A stretch of 53,208 bases of DNA from DASXSB01 sp036506275. Its GTDB lineage: Bacteria; Methylomirabilota; Methylomirabilia; Rokubacteriales; CSP1-6. Of this stretch, positions 31,880 to 40,364 are shown piece by piece. Both the position numbers and the translations under genes were made by a program. Under the pieces are notes generated by a model that was given only the letters and a program-made list of their open reading frames with translations, did not search any database and was not told where the DNA came from. The DNA lies in contig DASXSB010000104.1 in the NCBI GenBank assembly GCA_036506275.1, positions 1 through 53,208 of the forward strand, read 5' to 3'. Within the stretch, counting starts at the first letter, position 1. Every line of letters begins with the position of its first letter.

Positions 31880-33406
31880 TCAGCTTTCTCCCTTCTCGGC
31901 GAGCGCGAGCTTCGCGCGCCAGTCGAGGGTACGGGTGACGAGGGGGCGCAGACTGAGCAGGACGAGGAGGGCGCCCACGCCGAGCAGCGTGGCCGCGATG
32001 GGGCGCTGCACGAAGATGGCGTAGTGCCCGTCCGACATGGCCAGTGACTGCCGCAAGCTCATCTCGAGCATGGGCGCCAGCACCACCCCCAGCACGATGG
32101 GCGCCGTCTCGAAGCCGAACTTGCGCAGGAGATAGCCGAGGGCGCCCATGGCGAGCATGATCCACACGTCCACCACGCTGCTGTTCACGGCATAGACGCC
32201 GAGGATGCAGAAGACGAGGATGGCCGGATAGAGGAGCGGGTACGGAACCCGCAACAGGTTCACGAAGACGCCGACGAGGGGCAGGTTCAGGATCAGCAGC
32301 ACGATGTTTCCCACGTACATGGACGCGATGAATCCCCAGAACAGCTCCGGCTGCTGCTTGATCAAGAGCGGCCCCGGCGACACGCCGTGGACCATCATCG
32401 CCGCCAGCATGACGGCGGGAATGGGACCGGACGGCACCCCGAGGGCGAGCATGGGAACGAAGGCGCCGGAGGTGGCGGAGTTGTTCGCCGACTCCGGTCC
32501 CGCCACTCCCGCCACCGCGCCATGTCCGAATTCTTCCGGCCGCCTCGAGAGCCGCCGCTCGACGGCGTAGGACACGAAGCTGGAGATGATGTGCGCGGAG
32601 CCCGGGATGATGCCGATCAGGAATCCGAGCACGGTGCCGCGCCCGATCGGCCACGCGGAGTCGCGCCATTCCTGCCGCGAGGGCAGCAGCTCGCGCAGGC
32701 GCGGCTTGATCACGGCCGGCGGCGTCGCCAGCCCCGCCGTGGCCAGGATCTCGGCGAGGCCGAAGAGCCCGACCGCCACCGGCACCACGCCGATGCCGTC
32801 GCCCAGCTCCACCACGCCGTAGGCGAACCGGAAGTAGCCCGTCATCTGGTCGATGCCGATCATGCCGAGGAGGAGGCCCAGGGCCGCCATCGCGAGCGCC
32901 TTCAACATGGAGCCGCCGCTCATGTAGGCGAGCACGAGGAGGCCGAGCAGCAGCAGCGTGAAGTACTCGGGAGGCCCGAAGCGAAGCGCGAACGCTGCCA
33001 GCGGCGGCGCCAGCACCATGAGTCCGATGACGCTCGCGGTGCCCGCGATGTACGACCCTACGGCGGCGATGGCGAGGGCGGCGCCCGCGCGTCCCTTGCG
33101 CGCCATCGCATAGCCGTCGATGCACGTCATGACCGACGCCGCCTCGCCCGGGATGCGCATGAGGATCGACGTCGTCGAGCCGCCGTACATGGCGCCGTAG
33201 TAGATGCCGGCCAGCATCACGATCGCCCGCGTGGCGTCGAGACCGAAGGTGGCGGGCAGGAGCAGGCTGATGCCGGCCAGCGGACCCACGCCGGGCAGCA
33301 CGCCCACCAGCGTGCCCACCACGCAGCCGACGAACGCGTAGAGCAAGATGGGCGGCGACAGCGCCACCGTGAACCCGAGATAGAGGTTCTGGAGCGTCTC
33401 GATCAC
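31880..33406 (-). CDS. TTT transporter large membrane subunit, TctA-like
   Basis: 508 residues, about 11-12 hydrophobic segments. Family-diagnostic blocks are GTLVGVLPGVGPLAGISLLL, YYGAMYGGSTTSILMRIPGE near residue 60, and GPESANNSATSGAFVPMLAL and GVPSGPIPAVMLAAMMVHGV in the second half. GTG 33406 overlaps the TctB stop (GTGA). Drives ion-coupled uptake of carboxylates collected by the periplasmic receptors. Substrate is not inferable. Confidence 0.9.
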   Translation of the reverse strand: MIETLQNLYLGFTVALSPPILLYAFVGCVVGTLVGVLPGVGPLAGISLLLPATFGLDATRAIVMLAGIYYGAMYGGSTTSILMRIPGEAASVMTCIDGYAMARKGRAGAALAIAAVGSYIAGTASVIGLMVLAPPLAAFALRFGPPEYFTLLLLGLLVLAYMSGGSMLKALAMAALGLLLGMIGIDQMTGYFRFAYGVVELGDGIGVVPVAVGLFGLAEILATAGLATPPAVIKPRLRELLPSRQEWRDSAWPIGRGTVLGFLIGIIPGSAHIISSFVSYAVERRLSRRPEEFGHGAVAGVAGPESANNSATSGAFVPMLALGVPSGPIPAVMLAAMMVHGVSPGPLLIKQQPELFWGFIASMYVGNIVLLILNLPLVGVFVNLLRVPYPLLYPAILVFCILGVYAVNSSVVDVWIMLAMGALGYLLRKFGFETAPIVLGVVLAPMLEMSLRQSLAMSDGHYAIFVQRPIAATLLGVGALLVLLSLRPLVTRTLDWRAKLALAEKGES

Positions 33407-33846
33407 AGGCCGAAGGGGCCGCGCGGAAGCGGCACGCGCAGGAGCGTGTCGAAGAGGTAGAAGGAGCCGGCGGCGAGGCCGATCGCGAGCACGAGGGCGA
33501 GGAGGATCCCCTTGCGTTCCACCACCGCCACCAGGAACGCGAGCACGCACGCCATCGTGAGCCGATAGCCGAGCCGCTCCAGCGCGAGCGCGCTGAAGGA
33601 GCACGCGACGAGGATGGCGACGGCGTGACGCCATTCGCTCCAGCCGACATCGCGGAGGGCGGGGGCGCCTCCGCCGAAGACCGCGATGAGCACGCCGCCC
33701 ACGCCGAGAATCAGCGCGAGCAGGATCGGCATGTAAGCAGGCCCGGGGTTCTGGAGGGTGCCGAGGGGCAGGCGGCGGCTCTCCACCAGCACGAACAGCG
33801 CGATCAGCGCGAGCGCGATGCCGGCGACGCGGTCGGTCGTGAGCAT
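33403..33846 (-). CDS. TTT transporter small membrane subunit, TctB-like
   Basis: 147 residues with four hydrophobic segments. The family pattern RRLPLGTLQNPGPAYMPILL follows the first helix, and FDTLLRVPLPRGPFG closes the protein, as in TctB homologues. ATG 33846 begins right before the first helix. Translationally coupled to TctA. Confidence 0.82.
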   Translation of the reverse strand: MLTTDRVAGIALALIALFVLVESRRLPLGTLQNPGPAYMPILLALILGVGGVLIAVFGGGAPALRDVGWSEWRHAVAILVACSFSALALERLGYRLTMACVLAFLVAVVERKGILLALVLAIGLAAGSFYLFDTLLRVPLPRGPFGL

Positions 33847-33862
33847 GGCGCCCCCGTTCCGG

Positions 33863-34852
33863 TCAGCGTCCGAGGAAGCGGGCGGCGTTGGCGCCCTCGA
33901 TGGCGGCACGGACGTCGGGGTCGAAGCCGGCGTCACCGACGGCCGCCACGGGATCGCTGGCGCCCATGTCGAAGGGATAGTCGCTCCCCATCACGACGCG
34001 AGCGCTCCCCAGCTCCTGGACGATGAACCTGAGATTGGCGGCGCTGTGGGTCAGCGAGTCGAGGTAGAGCAGCCGCGCGTAGTGACGGGGCTCGTGCGGG
34101 ATGGCGGCCGGGCCCTCCGGCCGCACGCCCCACCCGTAATTGAGACGGCCGAGCGTGAACGGAAAGGCACCGCCCCCGTGGGCGAAGCACATCCGGAGCG
34201 TGGGCAGGCGCTCGAGGACGGCGCCGAAGATCAGCTTCGAGATGGCGAGCGCGGTCTCGAGCGGATTGCCGACGATGAGGGGAAAGTAGTAGCGGTGGAG
34301 GCGCTCGCCGCCCGCGAGCGGCGTCGCGGGATGGACGAAGATGGCGACGTCGAGGTCCGCGCACGCCTCGAAAAACGGAAAGAGCGCAGGATCGTCGAGG
34401 TCGCGGCCGGCGGGACAGGTGCCGATCTCCACCGCCCGCAGCTGGAGCTCCTCGCACGCCACGCGCACTTCCTCCACGGCGAGACCGACGTCCTGAAGCG
34501 GCACCGTCGCCATGCCCGCGAAGCGGCGGGGATGACCGGCCACCAGCGACGCCACGTGCTCGTTCTGCATGCGCGCGAACGCCTGCGCGGCCTTCGCGTC
34601 CGCCCAGTAGCAGAACATCACCGGGGGCGGCGACAGCGCCTGCACGGTGATCCCGAGGCGGTCCATGTCCTCCAGCCGCCGCTCCGCGCTCCAGGAGCGA
34701 TGATCGATGTCGCGGAAGAAGTCCTCGCCCGTCATGATGGTGGCGCGCTCCGCTTCGCGACGAACGAGGCGCGGCCACTTGCCGCCCCCGTACCTCGCCG
34801 CCCAGTCTTCCCACGCGGGGGGGACGACGTGGGTGTGGAGGTCGATCCGCAC
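33863..34852 (-). CDS. Amidohydrolase family protein (ACMSD-like)
   Basis: 329 residues. The N-terminal RIDLHTHVVP provides a normal H-x-H metal motif, unlike the two other amidohydrolases in the window. AIFVHPATPLAG, CFAHGGGAFPFTLGRLNYGW and MGSDYPFDMG supply the remaining His/Asp ligands. This pattern matches 2-amino-3-carboxymuconate-6-semialdehyde decarboxylase-like enzymes, often decarboxylases of aromatic degradation intermediates. GTG 34852 shares one base with the stop of the binding-protein gene (TAGTG). Embedded between TTT binding protein 2 and TctB, it probably acts on the imported compound. Confidence 0.87.
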   Translation of the reverse strand: MRIDLHTHVVPPAWEDWAARYGGGKWPRLVRREAERATIMTGEDFFRDIDHRSWSAERRLEDMDRLGITVQALSPPPVMFCYWADAKAAQAFARMQNEHVASLVAGHPRRFAGMATVPLQDVGLAVEEVRVACEELQLRAVEIGTCPAGRDLDDPALFPFFEACADLDVAIFVHPATPLAGGERLHRYYFPLIVGNPLETALAISKLIFGAVLERLPTLRMCFAHGGGAFPFTLGRLNYGWGVRPEGPAAIPHEPRHYARLLYLDSLTHSAANLRFIVQELGSARVVMGSDYPFDMGASDPVAAVGDAGFDPDVRAAIEGANAARFLGR

Positions 34853-35841
34853 TACTTCATCTCGACGCGGCCGATGCGCTTCACGACGCCCGCCAGCGTC
34901 TGGGCGTCGCGATCCCACCAGACGCGGAACTCGTCGGCGTCCTGGTACGCGATCGGCGTCTGGATCTTCTCCATGGCGTTCTTGAACTCCGGATCCTGCA
35001 CGGCCTGGCGGGTGGCGTCGCGCAGGGTCTTGAGCACGGGCGCCGGCACGTTGCGGGGGGCGAAGAGGCCCGCCCACAGGTAGTACTCGACGTCGTAGCC
35101 CAGCTCCTTCAGCGTGGGCACGTCCGGGAACGCGGCCAGGCGCGTGGCGCCCCACGTCGCGAGCGGCCGCAGCTTCCCCGCCTTGATGTGCGGATAGGCG
35201 AGCCCGGGCGGCGATGGCCACAGCGCAGCGTGACCGCCGAGCACGGCGGTGGTCGCGGGCGCCCCGCCCGTGGTGGGGAGATGGCGCATCTTGATGTCCG
35301 CCGCCTGGAGGAACATCTCCATCGGCACGTGGGAGGCGCCGTAGATCCCGGACGACGCATACGTGATCTCGCCGGGATGTCGCCGCGCGTCCTCCACCAG
35401 CTCCTTCACGGTCTTCCAGGGCCGCTCCGCGCCCACCACGAGCAGGGGCGGATCGGCGTTGAGACGCGCGATGCCGACGAACTGGTCACGCGTGTAGGCG
35501 GCGGGGCGGCCGAATAGCGTGTCGACCTCGGGGATGATCGAGATGCTCGACAGCCCGATGAGCAGCGTGTAGCCGTCGGGCTTGGCCACCGCCACCGACT
35601 GCATCCCGACCGCCCCCGCCGCGCCCGCCTTGTTCGTGATCACGACGGGCTGCTTCAGCACGCGCTCGAGGGCGGGCGCGAGCGGGCGCGCGGAGAGATC
35701 GGCGATGCCGCCGGGCGGGAACGGGACCACGAGGGTGATCGGGCGGCTCGGGTACGGCTCTTGGGCGTGAACGACGGCGGCGGGAACGGTGGCGACGACG
35801 ACGAACAGGATCGACGCGGTCGTGACCAGCGCGCGGTTCAT
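34852..35841 (-). CDS. TTT substrate-binding protein 2
   Basis: 329 residues with a signal peptide ending VVHAQ. Clearly paralogous to the protein at 30908: both share YPSRPIT, FPPGGIAD/GGVAD, KPDGYTLLIGLSSISIIPE-type and WAGLFAPR blocks. ATG 35841 has GGAGGT 4 nt upstream. First TTT gene transcribed in this block, separated from TctA by the amidohydrolase and TctB. Ligand unknown. Confidence 0.88.
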   Translation of the reverse strand: MNRALVTTASILFVVVATVPAAVVHAQEPYPSRPITLVVPFPPGGIADLSARPLAPALERVLKQPVVITNKAGAAGAVGMQSVAVAKPDGYTLLIGLSSISIIPEVDTLFGRPAAYTRDQFVGIARLNADPPLLVVGAERPWKTVKELVEDARRHPGEITYASSGIYGASHVPMEMFLQAADIKMRHLPTTGGAPATTAVLGGHAALWPSPPGLAYPHIKAGKLRPLATWGATRLAAFPDVPTLKELGYDVEYYLWAGLFAPRNVPAPVLKTLRDATRQAVQDPEFKNAMEKIQTPIAYQDADEFRVWWDRDAQTLAGVVKRIGRVEMK

Positions 35842-35851
35842 TGCACCTCCG

Positions 35852-36229
35852 TCAACGGTAGCCCACCAGCTCCAGGAGATTCCCGTCGGGATCGAGGAAG
35901 TAGAGGCAATCGTGGTCCCCCCAGTCGATCGGCGCCGCGTGCGGGATCCCGCGCTCGGTGAAGAGCGCGCGCGCCGCCGTGAGATCACGGTGCGCCACCC
36001 GAAAGGCGTGATGGCTCTTCCCGAGCGGGTTCTTCACGTACTCGGGATCGGCGGCCGGACGATCCGGCTTGAGGAAGAGCGCGCAGGCGCCGTCGCCGTA
36101 GCGGAGGAGCACCTGATCGGGGAGTCGCCTCTGCACCTTCATGCCGAGGACGTCGGTGTAGAACTGTTGGGCGCGGTCGAGATCCGCGACGTCCACGCCG
36201 AAGTGGTCGAGCCGGGTCAGCTCGAGCAT
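35852..36229 (-). CDS. VOC (glyoxalase/bleomycin resistance/dioxygenase) family protein
   Basis: 125 residues with two beta-alpha-beta-beta-beta modules. LDHFGVDVADLDRAQQFYTD and LGMKVQRRLPDQVL form the first. HHAFRVAHRDLTAARALFTE and DCLYFLDPDGNLLELVGYR form the second. Metal-site candidates are H9, H93 (HHAF) and the Glu of LLELVG. It could be a glyoxalase, ring-cleaving dioxygenase or fosfomycin-type enzyme. Its position 10 nt ahead of the TTT/amidohydrolase genes suggests it belongs to that pathway. Confidence 0.8.
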   Translation of the reverse strand: MLELTRLDHFGVDVADLDRAQQFYTDVLGMKVQRRLPDQVLLRYGDGACALFLKPDRPAADPEYVKNPLGKSHHAFRVAHRDLTAARALFTERGIPHAAPIDWGDHDCLYFLDPDGNLLELVGYR

Positions 36230-36252
36230 GCGGCAAGGATACCCGAAGAGCG

Positions 36253-36283
36253 CGGCGCCCGGCGACGAACGCGCCGGGCGCCG
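36253..36283 (-). terminator. Stem-loop, terminator candidate for the 53-aa gene
   Basis: Perfect 12-bp inverted repeat CGGCGCCCGGCG / CGCCGGGCGCCG with a 7-nt loop. It starts 7 nt after the end of the gene at 36291 (minus strand). No T-tract. Confidence 0.55.
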
Positions 36284-36290
36284 GCGAATG

Positions 36291-36452
36291 CTACTTGGCG
36301 GGCGGCGGCGCGACGTTGCCGCCGTCGGCCGGGGGCTTCTTCTCGAGCTCGACCGGGCGGCCGACCTCTTCCTTGTTCCGCTCCGTTCCGGCGCCCGTCT
36401 GCGGCTCCTGCGCTTCGCGAGCCTTCTCGCTGCTCTGCTTGCGCTCGTCCAT
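36291..36452 (-). CDS. Small charged hypothetical protein (53 aa)
   Basis: Very hydrophilic 53-residue protein rich in Glu, Lys, Gln and Pro (begins MDERKQSSEKAREAQEPQTG, ends NVAPPPAK). Probably disordered; no recognised domain, no signal peptide. AAAGGAG lies 7 nt before ATG 36452 and a strong hairpin follows the stop, which supports a real, separately terminated small gene. Confidence 0.6.
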   Translation of the reverse strand: MDERKQSSEKAREAQEPQTGAGTERNKEEVGRPVELEKKPPADGGNVAPPPAK

Positions 36453-36555
36453 GGCGAGCTCCTTTCGTGAGGGGTCGCCGGGGCCGACCCAGGCGCACCA
36501 CCCCTGGGTCACCGATGAGCAAGCGCGGGGCCAGCGACGCGGTGATCCGCGGCGG

Positions 36556-37575
36556 TCATGGACGGCGCAGGCGCTCGGCTGCCCACTCCGCGGCGCGGGC
36601 GACGACCTCGTCGGGATCGCGGCGCGCGTGCTCGACCGCGTCCGCTCCCGTTCCCCGGTTGGCGAGCACGATGGAGGCGTTGCGCAGGAGACCACGACGC
36701 CGCGCGCGCCAGAGGGCGGTGCCGCGGAAGCGCGCCCGGAACCCGGCGTCATCCAGCTCGAGCAGCGAGGCGAGCGGCGGAAACGCCGCCGCCGGCTCGA
36801 ACGCGGGCTCCCGGGTGGGAGGCGCCTTCCGGTTCCAGGGACAGACCTCCTGGCACACGTCGCAACCGAACGCCCAGTCCCCGATCGCCTCCCGGAGCTC
36901 GTCCGGGATGTCGTCCCGGTGCTCGATCGTCAGATAGGAGATGCAGCGGCGCGCGTCCAGCACGTACGGCGCCACGAAGGCGCCGGTGGGACAGGCGTCG
37001 AGGCAGGCCCGGCACGTCCCGCAGCGGTCGGGCACCGGCTCGTCGAGCGCGAGATCGGCGGTGGTGATGACGATGCCGATGAAGAAATAGGAGCCGAGGG
37101 TCTGGTCGATCACGTTGGTGTTCTTCCCGATCCACCCGAGGCCGGCGCGGGCGGCGAGGTCGCGCTCGAGCACCGCGCTCGTGTCGACGGCCACGCGGGA
37201 GCGGACGTCAACGCCGCCCGCCTCGCGCAGGAACCGTGCGAGCGCCTCCAGGCGGGGCCGCATCACGTCGTGATAGTCCGCGCCGCGCGCGTAGCGGGCG
37301 ACGCCGTGCCACTCCGGAGACTCGTCGGCGGGCGCGTACGCGAGCGCCACCGCCACCACCGCGCGCGCGCCCGGCAGCAGGCGCGCCGGATCGAGACGAT
37401 CCTCGCGGCCTCGCGCCAGGTACGTCATGGTTCCTGCGTAGCCGGCGTCGAGCCAGCGCGCGAACTCACGCCCGTGCGTCGGCGGCGTGGCGGGGCCGAT
37501 GGCCACGCGGTCGAAGCCGAGCTCCCCCGCCCGCGCCTTCACCGCCTCGTGGAGGGCAAGGGTGGTGAGCGTCAT
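36556..37575 (-). CDS. queG: Epoxyqueuosine reductase QueG
   Basis: 339 residues. Catalyses the cobalamin-dependent last step of queuosine tRNA modification. The N-terminal domain has the family blocks GYAGTMTYLARGREDRLDP and GVARYARGADYHDVMRPRL. DTSAVLERDLAARAGLGWIG precedes two 4Fe-4S ferredoxin-type clusters: CGTCRACLDACPTGA and CDVCQEVCPWN. The C-terminus contains the FRGTALWRARRRGLLRNASI repeat typical of QueG. ATG 37575 overlaps the methyltransferase stop (ATGA). No other queuosine gene is in the window. Confidence 0.92.
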   Translation of the reverse strand: MTLTTLALHEAVKARAGELGFDRVAIGPATPPTHGREFARWLDAGYAGTMTYLARGREDRLDPARLLPGARAVVAVALAYAPADESPEWHGVARYARGADYHDVMRPRLEALARFLREAGGVDVRSRVAVDTSAVLERDLAARAGLGWIGKNTNVIDQTLGSYFFIGIVITTADLALDEPVPDRCGTCRACLDACPTGAFVAPYVLDARRCISYLTIEHRDDIPDELREAIGDWAFGCDVCQEVCPWNRKAPPTREPAFEPAAAFPPLASLLELDDAGFRARFRGTALWRARRRGLLRNASIVLANRGTGADAVEHARRDPDEVVARAAEWAAERLRRP

Positions 37576-38228
37576 CGGCGACGTGCCTTCACGACGAGGT
37601 GACTGCGCGTGAGCGTGCGGCCGCCGTCTTCGAGGAACTTGATGTACCGGAACCAGCGGCCGTCGCTCTTCCATCGCTCTTCGAGGCCGATCGCCGCCGC
37701 CAGTCCTTCCTCGACGGACGCGAACGTCTTCACCTCGCGCTCGACGTCGAGCTCCTCGACCGCGAACCCGCACCGCACGACGAGCGCCCGCGCGCGCTCC
37801 TCGTCGTAGGCAAAGCGCGAGGGACGCCCGGTCTCCCGCCACTGGTCCACGTGGAGCGCGACGAACGCGAGAGCGTGACCGGGTCGGAGTGCCCGCGCCG
37901 CGCGCTCCACGAAGGCGTCGGAGAGAAAGAGATGCGCGACGACGACGTCGGGAGGACGACCATCCTCGAAGAGGTCGGCATACTCGATGACGTCGGCGTC
38001 GGCGACGAGGAACTCGACGTTCGTGATCTCGCGCTTCCCGGCGGCGCGGCGCGCCTCGTCCACGAGGGCGGGATCGCGCTCGATCCCGAGCACGCGCGCG
38101 CAGCTGGGCGCGACGGCGAGCGCCACCCGGCCCGCTCCCGTGGCCACGTCGAGCAGGCGCACGCGCCGTCCCGTCTCCGCCCGCACCATGTCCCAAAAGC
38201 GCGCGCTTACTCCGGGTGGTGCGGTCAT
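37572..38228 (-). CDS. SAM-dependent class I methyltransferase
   Basis: 218 residues. Rossmann motif I is LLDVATGAGRVALAVA near residues 25-40. Motif II acidic residue is in VLGIERDPALVDEARR, and DVVVAHLFLSDAF forms the motif IV region. Acceptor unknown. ATG 38228 is used. A CTG at 38246 overlapping the ilvD stop is also in frame and would add six residues, but it lacks a ribosome binding site. Coupled to queG by ATGA overlap. Confidence 0.78.
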   Translation of the reverse strand: MTAPPGVSARFWDMVRAETGRRVRLLDVATGAGRVALAVAPSCARVLGIERDPALVDEARRAAGKREITNVEFLVADADVIEYADLFEDGRPPDVVVAHLFLSDAFVERAARALRPGHALAFVALHVDQWRETGRPSRFAYDEERARALVVRCGFAVEELDVEREVKTFASVEEGLAAAIGLEERWKSDGRWFRYIKFLEDGGRTLTRSHLVVKARRR

Positions 38229-38242
38229 GGCGGAGGCGAGCG

Positions 38243-39919
38243 TCAGCCCGTGACGGCCCCGTCGGATGCGCTGGAGACGAGCCGCGCGTACTTCGCCATG
38301 ACGCCCGAGGTGTAGCGCGGCCGGGGCCGCTTCACCGCCTTCAGACGTTTCTTGAGCTCGGCCGCCGAAAGCTCCACGTCGAGGCGGCGTTTCTTGATGT
38401 CCACCACGATGGTGTCGCCGTTCCGGAGGGCGGCGATGGGGCCGCCGTCGGCCGCCTCCGGCGCCACGTGGCCGATCATGAATCCATGGGTGGCGCCGGA
38501 GAAGCGGCCGTCGGTCATGAGGGCGACCGATTCGCCGAGCCCGGCGCCCTGGATGGCGCCCGTCACGTGCAGCATCTCGCGCATGCCGGGACCGCCTTTC
38601 GGTCCCTCCCAGCGGATCACGACGACGTCGTCGGCCTTGATCTTGCCGGCCTTCACGGCCTGGAAGGCGTCCTCCTCGCGGTCGAAGACGCGCGCCGGCC
38701 CCCGATGGAGGTCCTTCTTCTGGCCGGAGACTTTCGCCACGCACCCGTCCGGCGCCAGGTTGCCGCGCAAGATCACGAGACCGCCCTGCGCCTTGAGCGG
38801 GTTGTCGAGCCGGCAGATCACCTTCTGGCCGGGCGCTTCCTGCGCCGCGCGCGCCTCGTCGCCGATCGTGCGTCCCGTCACCGTCTGCTCGTCCGGGTAC
38901 AGGAGCTTGGCTTCGAGCAGACGCTTGGCGACGACGGCCATGCCGCCCGCCTCGTGCATCTCCGGCGCGGTGTAGTTGCCCCACGGCTTGAGATCGGCGA
39001 GGAGCGGCGTCTTGCGCGAGATGCGGTCGAACTCGTCGATGGTGAGCTTCACGCCCGCTTCCTTGGCGACCGCCAGCAGATGAAGGACGGCGTTGGTGGA
39101 GCCGCCCGTCGCCATCACGCCCGCGATGGCGTTATAGAGCGCGTTGCGCGTGATGATCTGGCGCGGCCGGAGGCCCTTGCGCAGCACGTCCATGACCAGC
39201 TTCCCGGTCTCGAACGCGATCTCCGCCTTGCGCGGGTCCACCGCGGGCACGCCGTTCCAGCCCATGGGCGACACGCCCAGCATCTCGAAGGCGGTGGCCA
39301 TCGTGTTGGCGGTGAACTGGCCGCCGCAGGCGCCGGCGCCGGGGCAGGCGCGGCTCTCGATCTCGTTCAGCTCGCGCGCGTCGATCTTGCCCGCGTTGAA
39401 GGCGCCGATGGCCTCGAAGACGTCCTGGATGGTGAGCCGCCGCCCCTTGTACTCGCCGTAGAGGATCGACCCGCCGTAGAGCATCACGCTCGGAAGGTCG
39501 AGCCGCGCCATCGCCATCACCATGGCGGGGATCGTCTTGTCGCAGCCGGAGATCGTCACCAGGCCGTCGAGGAGATGGCCGCGCGTCACCAGCTCCACGG
39601 AGTCCGCGATGACCTCGCGGCTGATCAGCGACGCCTTCATGCCTTCCGTGCCCATGGCGATGCCGTCCGTGACCGAGATCGTGTTGAACTCGATGGGCGT
39701 GCCGCCGGCGGCGCGGATGCCTTCCTTGACCTTCTCCGCCAGCTTCTGGTGATTCCAGTTGCACGGCGTGATCTCGATCCAGCAATGGGCGACGCCCACC
39801 AGCGGCTTGGCGAGGTCCTCGTTCGTGAACCCGATCGCCTTGAAGTAGCTGCGGGCGGCGGCGCGGTCGCCGCCGTCGAGAAGCACGCGGCTCTGGTGGC
39901 GGGGATCGAAGGCTGCCAT
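38243..39919 (-). CDS. ilvD: Dihydroxy-acid dehydratase
   Basis: 558 residues, the usual family length. Converts 2,3-dihydroxy-isovalerate/methylvalerate to the 2-oxoacids in valine and isoleucine synthesis. IlvD/Edd signatures are CDKTIPAMVMAMARL, the cysteines in ESRACPGAGACGGQFTANTM, and GLGESVALMTDGRFSGATHG near residue 470. FKAIGFTNEDLAKPLVGVAH at the N-terminus is typical of IlvD rather than sugar-acid dehydratases. A GGAGG-type ribosome binding site precedes ATG 39919. Other ilv genes are absent from the window. Confidence 0.93.
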   Translation of the reverse strand: MAAFDPRHQSRVLLDGGDRAAARSYFKAIGFTNEDLAKPLVGVAHCWIEITPCNWNHQKLAEKVKEGIRAAGGTPIEFNTISVTDGIAMGTEGMKASLISREVIADSVELVTRGHLLDGLVTISGCDKTIPAMVMAMARLDLPSVMLYGGSILYGEYKGRRLTIQDVFEAIGAFNAGKIDARELNEIESRACPGAGACGGQFTANTMATAFEMLGVSPMGWNGVPAVDPRKAEIAFETGKLVMDVLRKGLRPRQIITRNALYNAIAGVMATGGSTNAVLHLLAVAKEAGVKLTIDEFDRISRKTPLLADLKPWGNYTAPEMHEAGGMAVVAKRLLEAKLLYPDEQTVTGRTIGDEARAAQEAPGQKVICRLDNPLKAQGGLVILRGNLAPDGCVAKVSGQKKDLHRGPARVFDREEDAFQAVKAGKIKADDVVVIRWEGPKGGPGMREMLHVTGAIQGAGLGESVALMTDGRFSGATHGFMIGHVAPEAADGGPIAALRNGDTIVVDIKKRRLDVELSAAELKKRLKAVKRPRPRYTSGVMAKYARLVSSASDGAVTG

Positions 39920-39941
39920 GGGAATTCCTCCTGCCGGAATC

Positions 39942-40364
39942 TTACGCCGCGCCCGTCCGGGGGCGCTTGGCGACGAGATAGGTGAAGCGGCCGCGCTGGA
40001 CGACCTCGTCGTGCTGATCGAGGATCTCGCGCTCCTCCACGATCACGCCCGCCTCGCGCATCGTGCGCTTGGTGACCGTGCGCGACCGGCTGTGGATGGT
40101 GTCGCCCACCCGGAGCGGCCGCACCGTTTGCCATTCGCAGCCCATGAAGGCGAGCACGGCCGTGGGCGGCCGCGGCGCCCGCCAGGCGAGGCCGACGCTG
40201 AGGCAGAGCGGGAGGAGATCGGGCACGACGGTGGGATCGACGGAGAGCTCGCGCGTGAGGCCGAGATACAGGTCGACGTGAGCCTCCGTCACCGTTATGG
40301 CGGGCGTCTCCTGCTCGTCGCCCACCTCGATGTCCTCGAAGAACGGACGCTCGGGGTCAGCCAC
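39942..40364 (-). CDS. MaoC-like (hot-dog) dehydratase subunit, degenerate active site
   Basis: 140 residues of hot-dog fold: FFEDIEVGDEQETPAITVTE at the start, LRVGDTIHSRSRTVTKRTMR and LDQHDEVVQRGRFTYLVAK at the end. It lacks the Asp-x-Asn-x-x-His hydratase motif found in its neighbour; the equivalent part reads LGLTRELSVDPTVVPD. GTG 40364 overlaps the preceding gene by 8 nt. The pair probably forms a heteromer in which only the other subunit is catalytic, as known for some two-gene MaoC hydratases. Confidence 0.75.
   Translation of the reverse strand: MADPERPFFEDIEVGDEQETPAITVTEAHVDLYLGLTRELSVDPTVVPDLLPLCLSVGLAWRAPRPPTAVLAFMGCEWQTVRPLRVGDTIHSRSRTVTKRTMREAGVIVEEREILDQHDEVVQRGRFTYLVAKRPRTGAA

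Noticed and set aside
31143..33650. 835-codon minus-strand frame over TctA
   Set aside because: Different frame of the same strand as TctA and its receptor; low-complexity Arg/Ala composition, while TctA itself shows diagnostic motifs.
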